Part shown: positions 52,146 to 63,474 of the stretch, piece by piece | How the letters are laid out: each line of letters begins with the position of its first letter | How positions within the stretch are numbered: the first letter of the stretch is position 1 | The notes under the pieces: generated by a model | The model's database searches: none | Told to the model about the DNA's origin: nothing | What the model saw: the letters and a program-made list of their open reading frames with translations, nothing else | Position numbers and translations under genes: made by a program | NCBI GenBank assembly: GCA_009829735.1 | Contig: CM020618.1 | Span: 12,243,119-12,307,118, forward strand | Direction of reading: 5' to 3' | Length of the DNA stretch: 64,000 nucleotides | Source: Pyropia yezoensis | Taxonomy: Eukaryota; Rhodophyta; Bangiophyceae; Bangiales; Bangiaceae

Positions 52146-52410
52146 ACCGACGCCAACAGGGATTAAAGGGTAAAACAGCCGGCGCCACCCCCGTGGGCGC
52201 CGCCGCCTCCCTCGCCGCCGCCGCTACCGCTGCGGCGGCCGCCCGCAGTTGTAGCGCCAGCAGCAGCTCCCACACAGACGGCGGCCCGGTCGTGGCCGCA
52301 GAAGTCGCGCGGCACACCGCGGCCAGGTGGCAGATGGAGCGGGGGGGGAGGCTCTTGGCAATCTTGGCAAGGAGGTCGGCCGGGAAAGTGTCCAGGGTGG
52401 GGGAGTCCAT
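52063..52410 (-). CDS. F-box protein, short
   Basis: 115-aa frame from ATG 52410 (27 further upstream codons start without better support). Residues about 6-50 match an F-box: DTFPADLLAKIAKSLPPRSI, then CHLAAVCRATSAA and SVWELLLAL, with the expected Leu/Ile spacing, the VCR motif and the Trp near the end. F-boxes recruit substrates to SCF ubiquitin ligases through SKP1. After an Ala-rich linker the sequence has FNPCWRRYDGEQG, and the frame then overlaps the start of the helicase frame by 83 bp on the same strand. No substrate-binding repeats are visible, so it is either a short F-box protein or an N-terminal exon. Confidence 0.7.
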   Translation of the reverse strand: MDSPTLDTFPADLLAKIAKSLPPRSICHLAAVCRATSAATTGPPSVWELLLALQLRAAAAAVAAAAREAAAPTGVAPAVLPFNPCWRRYDGEQGVMGQCCIPTARLAGTRVSEAA

Positions 52411-52999
52411 GGGTGGGGGAGGAGCTGGAGAGGGGCGCGGGCGCGAGGGTTGGCGGAGGGGTGGAGCGATTGGAGGCTGCAGTCTACACACTGTGCGTCG
52501 ACGACTGTTCGTTACTTTATGTCGACGATGGGTGGGGAGGGTGAACGGGGCGCACGAAGGGACATGCTGGTGTTGCCGCTTGGGGGGGGCGACGGGGCTG
52601 GGGGGCGCTGCCCGACCGCTGCCGCTCCGTGGACCGGGGCCTGGTTTGTCGCACGAACGGGTGCAGTGCGCAGCTCTCGGCTACCGGATGACCAGTGGGC
52701 GGCGGGTAGGTGCAGCTACGGGCCACTGAACACGCATCACGTCGGACGAGTACTATACGTTATGGCTTGTCTTTTTGCTACCCATGAGCTGCGCCATACC
52801 CTCGGGCTGCGCCATCACTGTCTACCGTCCCGTTGGAGGCGTTAGTCAACGTGTCTTTTGTGGAGTCGTTCGGCCTCACGGCCATGCCACCGCGAATCCC
52901 TCCGAGGTCCATCCCACGCATGGTGCGATACAGCCGGCACCCGGAAGTTGCTGGTCTGCCACCGTCTGTGCCGCCATCTCAACGTGATCGTCTGCCGGC
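52411..52999. other. No supported gene
   Basis: Intergenic between the end of the 53000-54240 gene and the F-box start, both on the minus strand. Nothing recognised. Confidence 0.5.
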
Positions 53000-54240
53000 T
53001 CAGTGGAGCCGCTTCTCGCTGATACGAAGGATATGCTTGGCCAGCACGCTGGCCGCCTCGATACCCTCCGCCGCCCCGAGCGCCTTGATCGCCTCATCAT
53101 GGCCGTCAGCCCACAATACACGGGGAAGTCTGGCCGAGATGCGGGAGAAAAGGTCCTCTGCCTCTGCCTCTTCGTCGTGCCCGTAGAAAAATGCCTCGGA
53201 ACGATCCGGGAAGCGCATGACCACCACCCGGCCGGCGGTAGAGACGGCCTTGTGGACGCAAGTATCACACAATGACAACTGGTCTGGGTCGCCCGACTTC
53301 ATGAGCACTACGTGTCCAGGCTCGGACATCAGCACCGCCCCGGCCATCGAGCCTCTCACCGTAGCCATGCGATACACCTTCGCGGCATAAGACAGCGAGT
53401 CATACGCCTTGGTCGTGACGTGCGTGAAGAAAGCGGTGCAGACCACCCAGAAGAGAGGTTCACCGGCGTCGAGCGACCCGTCCTCGAAGGGAATGTCTTC
53501 AGTAACAGCTGCGACAGCCAGGATGGCGCGCGCGAGGTCGTTGCAAAACCCGGTCCGCTGGACTGTGCCATGAGTGGCCATCGCCGCGGTGCTCTTGGCA
53601 CCCGACAGTACCTTCGTGTAGTTCTCGCTGATAGCCTGGAACTCGCTGGTAGCTTCCTTATGGGACGTGTGCATGTTCGCCTCGGCGAAGCCACCGTGAC
53701 GTACCACAACAAAGGCGGTATTCGCGGCGGCCGCGGTGACAGCTTCGAGCACCTGCTCAACCTCCGCGGCGTCCCCGGCAGAGTCGCTCATGTCATTGCT
53801 TGGCTGCGCCACCATCACGGCGATGCCCTGAGCAGCGGCGTTGTTAAAAGCCCGCTCGGCAGCACCCTGGCTCGCGTACGCCTTCAGGTTCCTGCGGCTG
53901 CAGCCCACGATCCAGTACGCAGTCTTGATGACATCGGGAACGGCCTTCACAGGCGTGGGCGGGGCACCAACATCAGAGGCAGAGGACAGGATAGCACGCG
54001 CGAGGTCGCTGCAGTACCCAGACCAACGTGCCATGCCGTACGTGGCCATCGCCGTGGTGCTCTGCGCCCCCCAAATTGCCTTGGCATAGTTCTTGCTGAT
54101 CGCGTCGTAGTAGCGGAAGGCTACGATCTCTCTCCGTCGTCTGATGTGTACATCTTGGCCTCGGCGTGGCCGACGTGGCGTGCCACTACGTGGGTGACGT
54201 TTGCGGCAGTCGCAGTGACGGCATCGAGCACCTCCTCCAT
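53000..54240 (-). pseudogene. Internally repeated protein (A-B-A-B-A), one frameshift
   Basis: From ATG 54240 the protein has alternating modules. Module A is seen three times: HVVARHVGHAEAKMYTS with AISKNYAKAIWGAQSTTAMA; FVVVRHGGFAEANMHTSHKE with AISENYTKVLSGAKSTAAMA and CNDLARAIL; and a diverged last copy VVVMRFPDRSEAFFYGHDEE with LAKHIL. Module B is seen twice: AYWIVGCSRRNLKAYASQGA and LFWVVCTAFFTHVTTKAYDS. Each A+B unit is about 130-150 residues. Near 54125-54140, in a GAGAGAGA run, the frame shifts by two bases relative to the second unit; otherwise it is open to the stop at 53000. No family recognised. Even composition and internal conservation argue for a real gene, broken recently or by a sequencing error. 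Confidence 0.7.
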
Positions 54241-56554
54241 ACATAAGGTCGCGGCCCACAACAAGCTTGCCGATACCATTGACAAAGGGCACTCAGGGGT
54301 GGCGTCTGCCGCTCGACTCAGTCGCAGCCTTGCAACAGCTGTTGGTCGGGGCGATGCAGAAGTTGTGTCCCAGCCGCCAAGGGTGAAAAATTGCATCGCG
54401 CTTGAGTGCACGTATGCGGGGCTGCAAGCAGGGCCCGCGGCAGGGCGCGAGGGTGAAGGAACGTGCGAGGCGGCAAGACGGAAGACACGGTCCGGGGAGG
54501 CAGGGGGGCGGGGGACGGAGCCGCAGCAGCCCCCTCCCACCACAGATGCGGCTCGGGAGGGGGAGAGAGGCAACCGTCCGCCCATCGTCCGCCAATGACG
54601 GCAGACCCGTGCCGCGGCAACTGTGGCAACAACCGGAAAGACAGGGTGAGGGGGGAGGTGGTGGGGGGAGGAGACTGCCGCAGCAGCAGGCTGCCGCCCA
54701 AGTGGCGGCCGGAAAACGCCACGGCTGGGGGAGGGGGCAGTAAGGTGCGCGTCGAGGCATGCTCCAGGGGGGCAGAGCGTGAGAGGCGCGGCGCTTCCCG
54801 CCCGACGCCGTTTCCAGCGCTTGGGTCCCCCCGCGCGTCTTTGCCGCCACCGCCGCTGCGGCTGCGGCAAGAGTGCCAAACGACGCGACGGTGGCGGTGA
54901 AGGCGGGCAAGGCGGCCACCACCGCTTGGACAGCGCGGCTGGCAGGGCAGCTGAAGGTGGCGCTAGATGCCATCCCCCCTCCCCTTGCGCAACGGAAGCC
55001 GACGAGGATGGCGGCATCGGCACCGGTTCAAACCGACCCCAACAGAGCGCCTCACACAGCGCGTGCGTACGCGTCCGTGCGCCATCAGACCCACCGCCAC
55101 CACCGCCGCGTCCTCAAACCGGGCTTGGCCGCGGCCACCTAATGGGCGCGTGCCCCATAGCGGGGCGAGCGCCCGCAGCCGCGCCCACGCATCGCGCTGC
55201 CGGGCAACGGCCGCAACCGCCAACGACACCGGAACGCCCGCCAGCGTCGCATCAAAACGGCGTGAGCGTGTTCGCAGTCACCCCCGCCAACACACATGCA
55301 GCGCCTATGACAGGCGAGAGGGGGGAGCAACACGCGCAAAAGCACCACGGCTGTCGCCGCCAATTGCCGCCGCCGCTGTGCGTCAGCCGGCTTGCGCCAG
55401 GGGAGGCGGCGGCCACGAGCTCCGCACGACTAAAGGGTGCTGCGGGAGCGGCGGTCGCCGATGCTGAGGCGACTGCCGAGTGGACCTCCCCCTGCTCCGC
55501 CGCCAATTCCAATACGACCGCAACCACAACCAGAATCGCCAACACGACCAGGGGGTGCCGGCGCAACCACGCCCCCCCCACGGGCAGCCACACCTGCCTC
55601 GCCGCGTAGCCCGACGGCGCCGGAGGCTGCGCCTTGAATGCCACGACGGTGACCCAGGCCGGGTCCCCCACGGACAGTCACTAGATGACCGCCTCAACGA
55701 CAGCGGTCACGCACAGCTGCCCGCCGTGGAGGTGCGCGCGGCGCACGCACCGGGGGGCGCCGGCGGCCAGGGCGGCCGCCGCGCGGGAAGCGTCAAGGCG
55801 CCGAGCGCCGCCGCCATTGCCGCCGCCGCCACCGCCGAGGCCGCCAACGCACAGCGGCACAACAGCGATGGCGTTCCCGGGGAGGACCGGCAGCAGACTG
55901 AGCGGGTAGAGGTCGGCGAGCGCCGCCCGCGCCCCACCCCTAGCGCGGCGCCCACCATCTAGATCCCAACGCCCATGAAAACGCCGCCGTCACACGATCG
56001 TACCGCACGGTCGGCCGGGTGGTAGTGCACGCCCAGCCCGTCGCTGGCGCGGCCGTCCACCGTCGCCGGTCGGCGCGCCAACGACGCGGCCGCGACAATC
56101 AGAGCGGGAGGCCAACTCGACCTCGACGTGGCGTGCTGCAATGCGACGGCCGGCGTCACCCCCCGTCAGCCGGTCAGAAAGGCAGACCTCCGCGAAAAGC
56201 ACAGCACCGTCCACCATGCCACCGCAAACGCAGAGGTGGCTGAAGTGCAAGCCCCGCAGGTGCGTGCTGTCTGGCGCCGCACCGACCGCCGCGGCGGCGA
56301 CCGCCGTGGCCTGCTCCCCGTCGGTGGCGGCGGCGCGACGAGCGCCTGGAGCGTCGACGCCCACCACACCGGCGCTGCGGTGCGGAACGGCTAGCCGCCC
56401 GTCACAGCCCCGCCGGTGGGGGCAGGTGCGCGCAGCGGCGACCGAAGCACGTTTTACTTGGAGCAACCAGCAGCTCCTCCACCGACGGGCGGCGGCGGGG
56501 GTCGTCGACAGAGGGACGGACCTCATGCGCCGTCCATGGGTGGCAAAAACATAA
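54241..56554. other. Low-confidence region; minus-strand membrane-like ORF pieces
   Basis: Minus 55252-55671 has a hydrophobic stretch HPLVVLAILVVVAVVLELAA and a later one VIGAACVLAGVTANTL. Minus 55990-56571 contains HLRGLHFSHLCVCGGMVDGA followed by a frame change. These could be exons of one unrecognised gene, but GC-rich sequence yields hydrophobic Ala/Val frames by chance and I found no consistent splice chain. No feature is assigned. Confidence 0.3.
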
Positions 56555-57110
56555 CGTTTTTTGATTTTCACTTGATTAATCTATAGATTCAATCAATACG
56601 TTTTTAGTTTTATTGCGTTAATCAAAGTTGATAAGTATAATATTTTTTAAGTCAGGTCCAGGATCGACTGAATTCGCGCTGTGGAGAGGTCCTTCTCAAC
56701 GCAGAAGTCTATCCACTCCCTCATCCGGAACAAGTTGACCAATGACAAGGTGGCCAAGCTATTGTTTGTGCACATGAACATCAAACTTGTGGACGGCGTG
56801 AACATGAGCGAGGACGACCTCGACTTCTTTGGTTCAGTTGCTGCAGAGGATGGGGAGAGTGGTAGTGCAACCGATATTGTGGGTGAGGGCGGGCGCGGTA
56901 TGGATGGGCTGGACTTTTGTGCGATGAGAAGGGTTCAGGTGAGACAACAGCCAGTCTCAGTCGAACAATTGTGGCCGCAATTGCCTCAGAAATCAGGAAT
57001 GTATGTGGTATCAATACAAGAGTTGTTCTTGATTAATCTAATAGCGCAGAGCCCCGGATAGATTAATCTGTAGATTAATATATAGATTAAAAAAGTTATA
57101 CGTATACGTT
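56555..57110. mobile_element. hAT transposon remnant in an AT-rich island
   Basis: The GC content drops sharply at 56555-56655 and again at 57030-57105. Both flanks carry GATTAATC and AGATTAATCT motifs (for example near 56572-56582, 57032 and 57060-57090), framing the transposase tail. No target-site duplication could be confirmed. Confidence 0.6.
56672..57061 (+). pseudogene. hAT transposase C-terminal dimerisation domain
   Basis: The segment VERSFSTQKSIHSLIRNKLT followed by VAKLLFVHMNIKLVD is the conserved hAT C-terminal motif (ERxFS, IHxxxRNxL, KLxFVxxN). After it comes an acidic, Gly-rich tail. The rest of the transposase (DDE core, BED finger) is absent upstream: a TGA precedes the conserved segment at 56669. 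Base composition is unlike the surrounding genome, which suits a foreign element. Confidence 0.85.
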
Positions 57111-57230
57111 TTTCTCGTGACAGCCCTGGCGCCGTCACGTGGGCCCAGAGACCTGCAGGTGGTGCACACACACAGGCACGGCCCGGTGAAACCCGCTCTC
57201 CGTTCAAGGGAGTACGTTGCACGAGCCCGG

Positions 57231-57886
57231 GTCGGCGCAGCACTGCTCATACCCTGTCAAGATACAAGCCCAATTTTGGCCAGATCTCTTGCTTCGTCGT
57301 GCACATTCTTGCCCTGCTCGAGCACGAAAATGAACGGCTCGAGCAGAATTTTGCTTTTCTGATCGAGGGGATGGGCTGAGGCCAATGAATCTCCCCAAGG
57401 ATGACCGACACGACGGCCGCTGTCGGTGTTCTGTCAACCAATGACACCGGCGGTGGCTCTGCTGTTTGCTGGACGGAGCGCTCCATTGGTCAGAATTCAC
57501 GTTGTAGATGTTGAGCAAGGCGGAGAGATTTTTCCGTGCAGACCCTCGAAAGCTGTCGTCGCGCAGGCTTTTGCTTAACCAGTGCGAGAGATTGCGCGGT
57601 TTTTAATCGCGTTTGTATAAACATTGCTCCCAAGCGTAGCGATGGTCGGTCGCTTCTTTGCGCTTCACGAGAGTGCTCTCCTGCCCCGTGCGCTTCCGGT
57701 CATACCTAGGGAGGTTGCGACTACCGATTGCCTGAGCTGTCATAGGCAGAAAGCAAGAAGCGGGGGTAGCGGTGTCTATGATGTCTTGAGGGGGGGTCGA
57801 TGCAGGTTTTATGCAGGGTTTTGCTCGAGAATTTCCCAAAAAAGCAAGAAAATTTTGACAGGCGATAAGCAGTGCTGCGCGGCCCA
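57231..57886. repeat. Inverted-repeat structure 1 (about 656 bp)
   Basis: The left end at 57231-57260 carries CGCAGCACTGCTCATACCCT; the right end at 57855-57886 is its reverse complement with few changes (AAGCAGTGCTGCG). The interior has no gene. It fits a non-autonomous DNA transposon (MITE), though no target duplication was identified. Confidence 0.6.
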
Positions 57887-57939
57887 CCCCGCAGCGTCAC
57901 GGCCGGCAGTGCCAATAGAGAGTCAGCAATTGATCCTAG

Positions 57940-59001
57940 GTATTGCAGTTTTCCGAATTTTGTCCCATGAGGACAAGAGCAAGAGCAAGTGTACAAGAGC
58001 AAGGGCCAATCGCATGCTCGCAGCTGAGGGCTTACCAATGGCGTGCTGCAACACGTCTGTCGGAAGAATCTGATGATTGGCAGTGGCCACAACTGCTCTC
58101 GCAACGAACGCTGGTTGGTCAAAACACTCTTGTTTTTTCATCGGATCTCGCCGGTTGGCCCTTTATCTCAGGTCATCTCTGTCCAGCACAGTCCGAAGCG
58201 CTCAGCCGGTGCTTGTTCTGCCCTCGAAGTGGTCAGAAATCCCGAGAGAACCTCCGATCACACCCACGTGACGGGAAGTGGATTGCAATATTTTCATTGG
58301 CGGGGAAGTCAGCACTTCCCAGGGTACATGTTCTTGACTCCATTCCTCCCAGCCCAGGTACACACTAAGCTAAGTTTGAAAAAAGGCGTTACCTGCCATC
58401 GTGCGCTGCCCTCTTTTTCCGTCCCCCTCCGCCTGAGATGCCCCGTCCTTCGGTTGGGCGAGCCGGCGGCCATTTGACTTGTGCCACAGGCGGCGCTGTG
58501 TTCGAGCTCGTTGCTGCACTGGAACGCCCCGCCGGTGGCAGTCGACGCGAAACCCCGCGCCTTATTAGCAATGCCACCCGTCAGGCGGCGACCGACGCAG
58601 CCGTCTCCGCCGCCGCCGTCACCCCCCCCTAGCTGCGCAAGCCGAGAAACGGCGACAAACGCCTTGGTCTTGGCCGCAGCCGTTGCCTCCACGGCGGTCA
58701 TGGTCGCAGGCGGGGCGGCAGAGAGACTGGAGGAGGGAAGCCGACGCCGCCCTCGCGTTGAAGGCAATAGATTCTTCGTTTAACTCTTGAGAACTTGACA
58801 CGCTCGAGCGCCCAGGGTACGGTTGCACTTGCCACGTGGAGTTCCCAGGTCACCACGTGGCTTCACACTGTTCGTACAACAAGGGACCCTCATGTAGAGC
58901 AGTCATTGGCCAGAGAGGCAGCATCTGAGTCATATCATTGGTCAAACACAGTTTGCTCTTGCTCTTGTCCACATGGGACAAAATTGGGAGAACTGCAATA
59001 C
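57940..59001. repeat. Inverted-repeat structure 2 (about 1.06 kb)
   Basis: The left arm at 57940-57988 (TATTGCAGTT ... TTGTCCCATG ... CAAGAGCAAGAGCAA) pairs with the right arm at 58953-59001 (TTGCTCTTGCTCTTG ... CATGGGACAA ... AACTGCAATA), with about five differences over 49 bp. The interior carries a weak minus-strand frame (58309-58767) with no recognised domain. A non-autonomous transposon is the likeliest reading. Confidence 0.65.
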
Positions 59002-59395
59002 TTCTATCTTCACTGGGAACTTGATCCGACCGCTGTGATTAGACAGAGGCATCAGACCCACAGGCGAGGACAAACAAAGCCGGCACACGCCCGTGCCTGG
59101 TAAATAAATATTCCAGCCTCTTTCCTCTTCCCCAGACCCCTTCCCCCCCCCATCCTTCCCCAACCACCGTCTCGCTGCCGGCCCGCTCTCCTCCGGAGCG
59201 CACCACCGCGTCAATGCTGTCCACATGCACGCACGGGCGCGGTCCTCTCTTCCGCCCTCCCCCCTTAGCTCGCGTCCCAATCCCCCAGAGGGCACACCAG
59301 GGTACACGTCGGCGGCCTGCCCCCCTCTCCCCCCCGTCCCCCGCACACTTGCCCCCCCCACAGCAAACCGGAAAGCAGACAGGGCACCGCCCTCG
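59002..59395. other. Downstream region of copy C, no gene
   Basis: Contains TAAATAAATATTCC at about 59101-59114. Nothing else recognised. Confidence 0.4.
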
Positions 59396-60667
59396 TCACC
59401 CCTGTACTTGTCGCCTTGCGGCTGGCGGGGCGGCGTCAGAGACGTTGGGCGGCACGTACTCCCAGCGGTACAACAGGCCCGCCGGCGGGGACGGCGGGCG
59501 GCCCGGCGCAGCCACCGGCCGAGTCGACGGGACCGCCACCATCCCGGTCATCACGGGCCACGACGGGGGGGGGGGGTACCACGGTGGGAAGGGCCCCCCT
59601 CCCGGCGCAAGCGGCGGTGCCCCCACCATCCCCGTCGTCACGGGCCACGATGGGGGGGGGGGGTACCACAATGGGAAGGGCCCCCCTCCCAGCGCAAGCG
59701 GCGGTGCCTCCGACGCAGCCGCCGGGGGGGGTCCCCCGCCCGGCGCGCGGGGAGGTGCTGTCAACGCCGCCGCCGGCGACTGTGGGGAGGGCAGCGGAGG
59801 CGCCCAGGCAGGCGCACCCTGTAACGGCACGTCGCCGCCGCCGCCGCCGTTGCCTCCACCACCACCGCGGCCTCTGCCGTTCCCGCCGGCTGCCCACCGG
59901 CGGTAACCAAACGCCACCGCCGCGGCTGCCGCCGCCCCCACCACCACCGCCCCTACTGCAATGCCGGCAACGGGACCAGCCGATATGCCGCGATCGCCTC
60001 CAGACCCGCCCCCCTCCCCCCCCGGCAACGACCTGTCTTCGCCGGGTGCAGTCACCCCCGCCGACGGCTTGGGGCCCCGGAGGATGCACCGTATATACCC
60101 ACTGTGGACAATGAAGGCGTGTGGGTGGCCGTCCTCTATAGTCACCAAATCCTGCTGAGCGACATCGTTGATGCCCCACCCGACGTTGCCAAACAGCATG
60201 ACGGTGGTGTTGTCCCACAGGGCAACATTGCCGCACCTCAAGCTCTCCATGCCAACGGCCACCGAGTCGGACCACGCGAGCCAGTGGAGAGCTGGATTGG
60301 AGCTGTTGAAGTTGGGGAACCTTGCCTCCAGGCCGTCGATCGCCGCCCTAAAACGTTCGCTGACCAACGCCATGGAGCGGATGACCTCCAGCTTGCCGCT
60401 TTCACAGCGGGTGCCGTCTTGAGAGACGCTCTCATTCGGAAAGTCCACCATCCATTTGGGTGCCACGTGGGCCCGCGTCGTGGGGACGTCCAGCGTCAAC
60501 GTCTTGAGGCACTCGTTCTCCCCGACAATCTGGCCTCCAAAGATGCTGTACGTGCCGGAAACATTGGCGGGCAACAGCCGCTTGGACAGCGCAGCAGGGA
60601 TGGCGGCCGTCAGCACCACCAGCGCCGCGCCGGCCAGGACTAGCCACTGGCACCGGGGGGATCTCAT
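59396..60667 (-). CDS. Single-pass membrane protein, lineage-specific family, copy C
   Basis: Intact frame of about 423 aa from MRSPRCQW. Residues 9-27 are hydrophobic (LVLAGAALVVLTAAIPAAL). The ectodomain begins LLPANVSGTYSIFGGQ and keeps the four family cysteines (ECLKTLTLD, TRCESGKLEV, LRCG, IRCILRG), N-glycosylation-type sites (NVS, NES, NSS, NTT) and the shared core LAWSDSVAVGMESLRCG. The membrane segment is AGPVAGIAVGAVVVGAAAAA, then YRRWAAGG and a Gly/Pro tail with two copies of a repeat containing GGGPFP, WYPPPPSWPVTTGM and AP. Compared with copy B the ectodomain is diverged while the C-terminal end (GLLYRWEYVPPNVSDAA) stays similar. Function unknown. The sequence shows a membrane-anchored surface protein, nothing more. 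Confidence 0.8.
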   Translation of the reverse strand: MRSPRCQWLVLAGAALVVLTAAIPAALSKRLLPANVSGTYSIFGGQIVGENECLKTLTLDVPTTRAHVAPKWMVDFPNESVSQDGTRCESGKLEVIRSMALVSERFRAAIDGLEARFPNFNSSNPALHWLAWSDSVAVGMESLRCGNVALWDNTTVMLFGNVGWGINDVAQQDLVTIEDGHPHAFIVHSGYIRCILRGPKPSAGVTAPGEDRSLPGGEGGGSGGDRGISAGPVAGIAVGAVVVGAAAAAAVAFGYRRWAAGGNGRGRGGGGGNGGGGGDVPLQGAPAWAPPLPSPQSPAAALTAPPRAPGGGPPPAAASEAPPLALGGGPFPLWYPPPPSWPVTTGMVGAPPLAPGGGPFPPWYPPPPSWPVMTGMVAVPSTRPVAAPGRPPSPPAGLLYRWEYVPPNVSDAAPPAARRQVQG

Positions 60668-63474
60668 GACCGGTGGTGGCGCGGCCTGGTGCGGCCGCCC
60701 GGGCGGCGCCCCGCCGACCACACCGAGGGAGGGAGGCGGGCGGCGCGGGTGCAGCCGCGGGCGTGCGTGGAGGGGTTGACACGACCCCTAATGGGGCACG
60801 GGGGGGGTGTTGGCAGCGGCCAAGCGCTTTGCAACGCGCTTGTACCCGTTGGCGGGCGCCGCGTGCGTACGCACGCGCGTCGGGGTGCGCACGGCCCCAC
60901 CCGCCGCGCCGTGCGCGAGCGGCTGCATACTGCGAAACTCACCCACGCGGCGGGTGTGCTTAGGCGCGGAGCGCCGCGCGTGCGCGCCGCTGGTGGGCGG
61001 GGGGGGGGGGGGGGGGCGCGCCGCGGCCCCGCCAACCCCTCCGCAGCGGGGAACGGTGCGTGGAAGGGGTGCAACAATGAGCTGCCGACCGGTACAGTCA
61101 TGTACGTCGCGGCCACCTTGCACGGGGCGCTGGGCTGGTGCGTGTGCGGCCGGGAGGGGGTTCTGGTCAGGAGCGCTGCAGCTGGCGGTGGATCCACCCT
61201 CATGTGAGCTGAGCTCTGTAGCTGGTGGTGGATCCTCCCTCATGCGAGCTCTGCGGCTGGGGCCCCGGCGGTAGGCACACCCTCATCATGCCGCGCGGGC
61301 GGGCATGATGCCCCCGCCCGCGCGGCGGACCGGCGTTGAGAGGATGATCGGTCCCAATGCGCGACAGCGGACGCGGTCCCCAGCCCCCTCTTCCCCACGC
61401 CCCCCCACCCTCCTCCTTCCGTCCTGACGCGCGCACTGGAGTGTCTGACAGAAGCGCCACGGGTGACAGCTCGTCCAGCACCGAGCTCTTTTTTTTTTTT
61501 TTTTTTTCTTCACCCATATGGGTTCATCATCATCATGGTGGCGACGGCCCGCACCGCGGCTGGGCCCGCGCGGCGCGCGCCCAACGGGAGATCATCTTGT
61601 GATCCCGATTCCGGTCGCCGGCGGGCCCGTCTCAGGACACGATGATGTGCTGGATTGGGACTGGCCGCCGCGGGGAGTCGCGGCAGCTGCAAGGCAGCCG
61701 CCTCAAGGTCAAGGTGGTGGACCACCCGCCAGCGCACCCCCGCGCGCGGCCACCACAGGAGGGGGGCGTGCACGGCCGGCTCATCGCCGGTGCGTCACCG
61801 GCGGGCGACGGCCCATTTGACTTCGGCTGGAATAGACACCAGGAGAGCTGCTACGGACAGAGGCCGCACGGGCTGGGTGGGGGGAGGTGCGTGCGTTTTT
61901 TGGGGGGGATGTAGACTTTGGGGGGGGGGGGACGTGGGTTTTGGGGGGGGGGGCATGAAGAGTCGCGCTCAGGCGGGGGTGGCGTGGGGCGGGGCTGACG
62001 ACCGACAAGGGGGGTCTACCGCCTACGTGGAGCACCCCCCCGCCTGTAGGCGCGTGGGATGGGTGGGTTGGGGAGGGGGAGGGGGCACAGCGGCAAACCG
62101 CCGCACCCGCCCACTCGCGCCCCCCTCCCCCCAAGACCACCGCCGACCACGTCGCCATCACCACGGCGGTTGCGCCGGCTAGAGGGGCGTTGACGAGCGC
62201 ACGGGGGACGAGGGCGGCACGAAGACAGGGGCCGCAAACAGCCGAGCCGGCCATGTCCCACTGGGGAAGAGCGGAGCGGCAAGGGAAGGGGGGGTTGACG
62301 ACCGCGGCGGGGGCTGCGCTCTGGATCGGGAGACAGGGACGCGGGATTGGGAGGGAGGGACGGCGCGACGCGGACCCATGGCAATGGCCGTCGTGGGGGG
62401 TATTGCAAGCGCCGCGGCGGCCGCTGAAAGGGAACTGCGGGGGGGTGGAGCAGTGATGAGGGGGGAGAGTAGAGGGAGAGGTTGGCCAAGGGGGGAAAGG
62501 CAGCCGGGGAAAGGAGCAGTCGGGGGGCGGGGGGGAATTGCCGGGAGAGCGTGCGAGAGGGCAGCCGGGCACCAGCGGCTTGCCAAGAGGATGGAGAGGA
62601 TGCTCCACTCCCCCCTGTCACCCACGCGCTCTCGCCCACGGCCCGCCCTTTGCCCACACGCGCCGAATACACAGGCTCTGCGCATGGACGTTCCCAGTCG
62701 CCCCCCCCCCCCCTCCTCCCCGCCATCCCCCGGCCCGCCCCCCTGCCCGACTTCCCCCGCCCACCATTGCACAGTTCCAGAACGGCTGGTACTTTTCCAC
62801 CTGTCGACGTCCCCCCCCAAACCCCCCCGCGGCCCCCACCTCAAGCCCCGAACGCAGCCGGGACTGCCACGGACAGGGCGCACGTCTCCTGCCTGAGGGC
62901 GTGGCGACGGGCTGCCACTTCCCACCGGGCGGCGGCAGTGGCGGCCGCGCACGTCAGAAAGGTAGGGGTCCCTCGCACGGAGCACGTCGCTGGGGACGGG
63001 CGGGCAGGGAAGGAGGCCAGGGGGGGGGGGTTGGGGGGGGGGGGGGGGGGGGGGGGGGAGGCAGCGACGCGCCCGTGCATCGTGCACGCAAGTAATGCCG
63101 CGGGCTGTGGCGCTGAGGCGGAGTGCGGCACACCCCGTGCGCGGCGCGTGTACGCGCCGCTGCCGCCGTATGGCCAATCGGTCGCAGAGGGGGGGGGCTC
63201 GAGGGGCGCCACTCCGCACGGCCGGCTGCAGCGTCGGCGGCGGGGATGGCCGTGGCCTGAGCGAAACCATGCCAGCTGCAAAGGTTTCGTGGAGGGGATG
63301 ACGACCGCCGCGGCGGTGCGGCAGCGGGAGCCAGCGGTCTGAAGCCTATGTTGTTGTGGCTGCCCCCCCCCCCCCCCCCGCCATATCCTCCCTGCGGGTG
63401 TACCGTACTCCACAGCATGCGGCCGCGTGCCCAAAACGTCACTGGTGACAACCTCCCTCGTGGTGGCTCTAACG
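60668..63474. other. No supported gene
   Basis: Composition-driven frames only. A local direct repeat of GCTGGTGGTGGATCC with CTCATG lies at about 61180-61245. A T run of about 17 lies at 61491-61507. G runs lie near 60999, 61920, 61940 and 63020-63058. Confidence 0.5.

Noticed and set aside
51486-52410. FBH1-type F-box helicase
   Set aside because: The helicase motifs are SF1B UPF1-like, the frames differ and motifs I-III are missing, so the FBH1 name is not justified.
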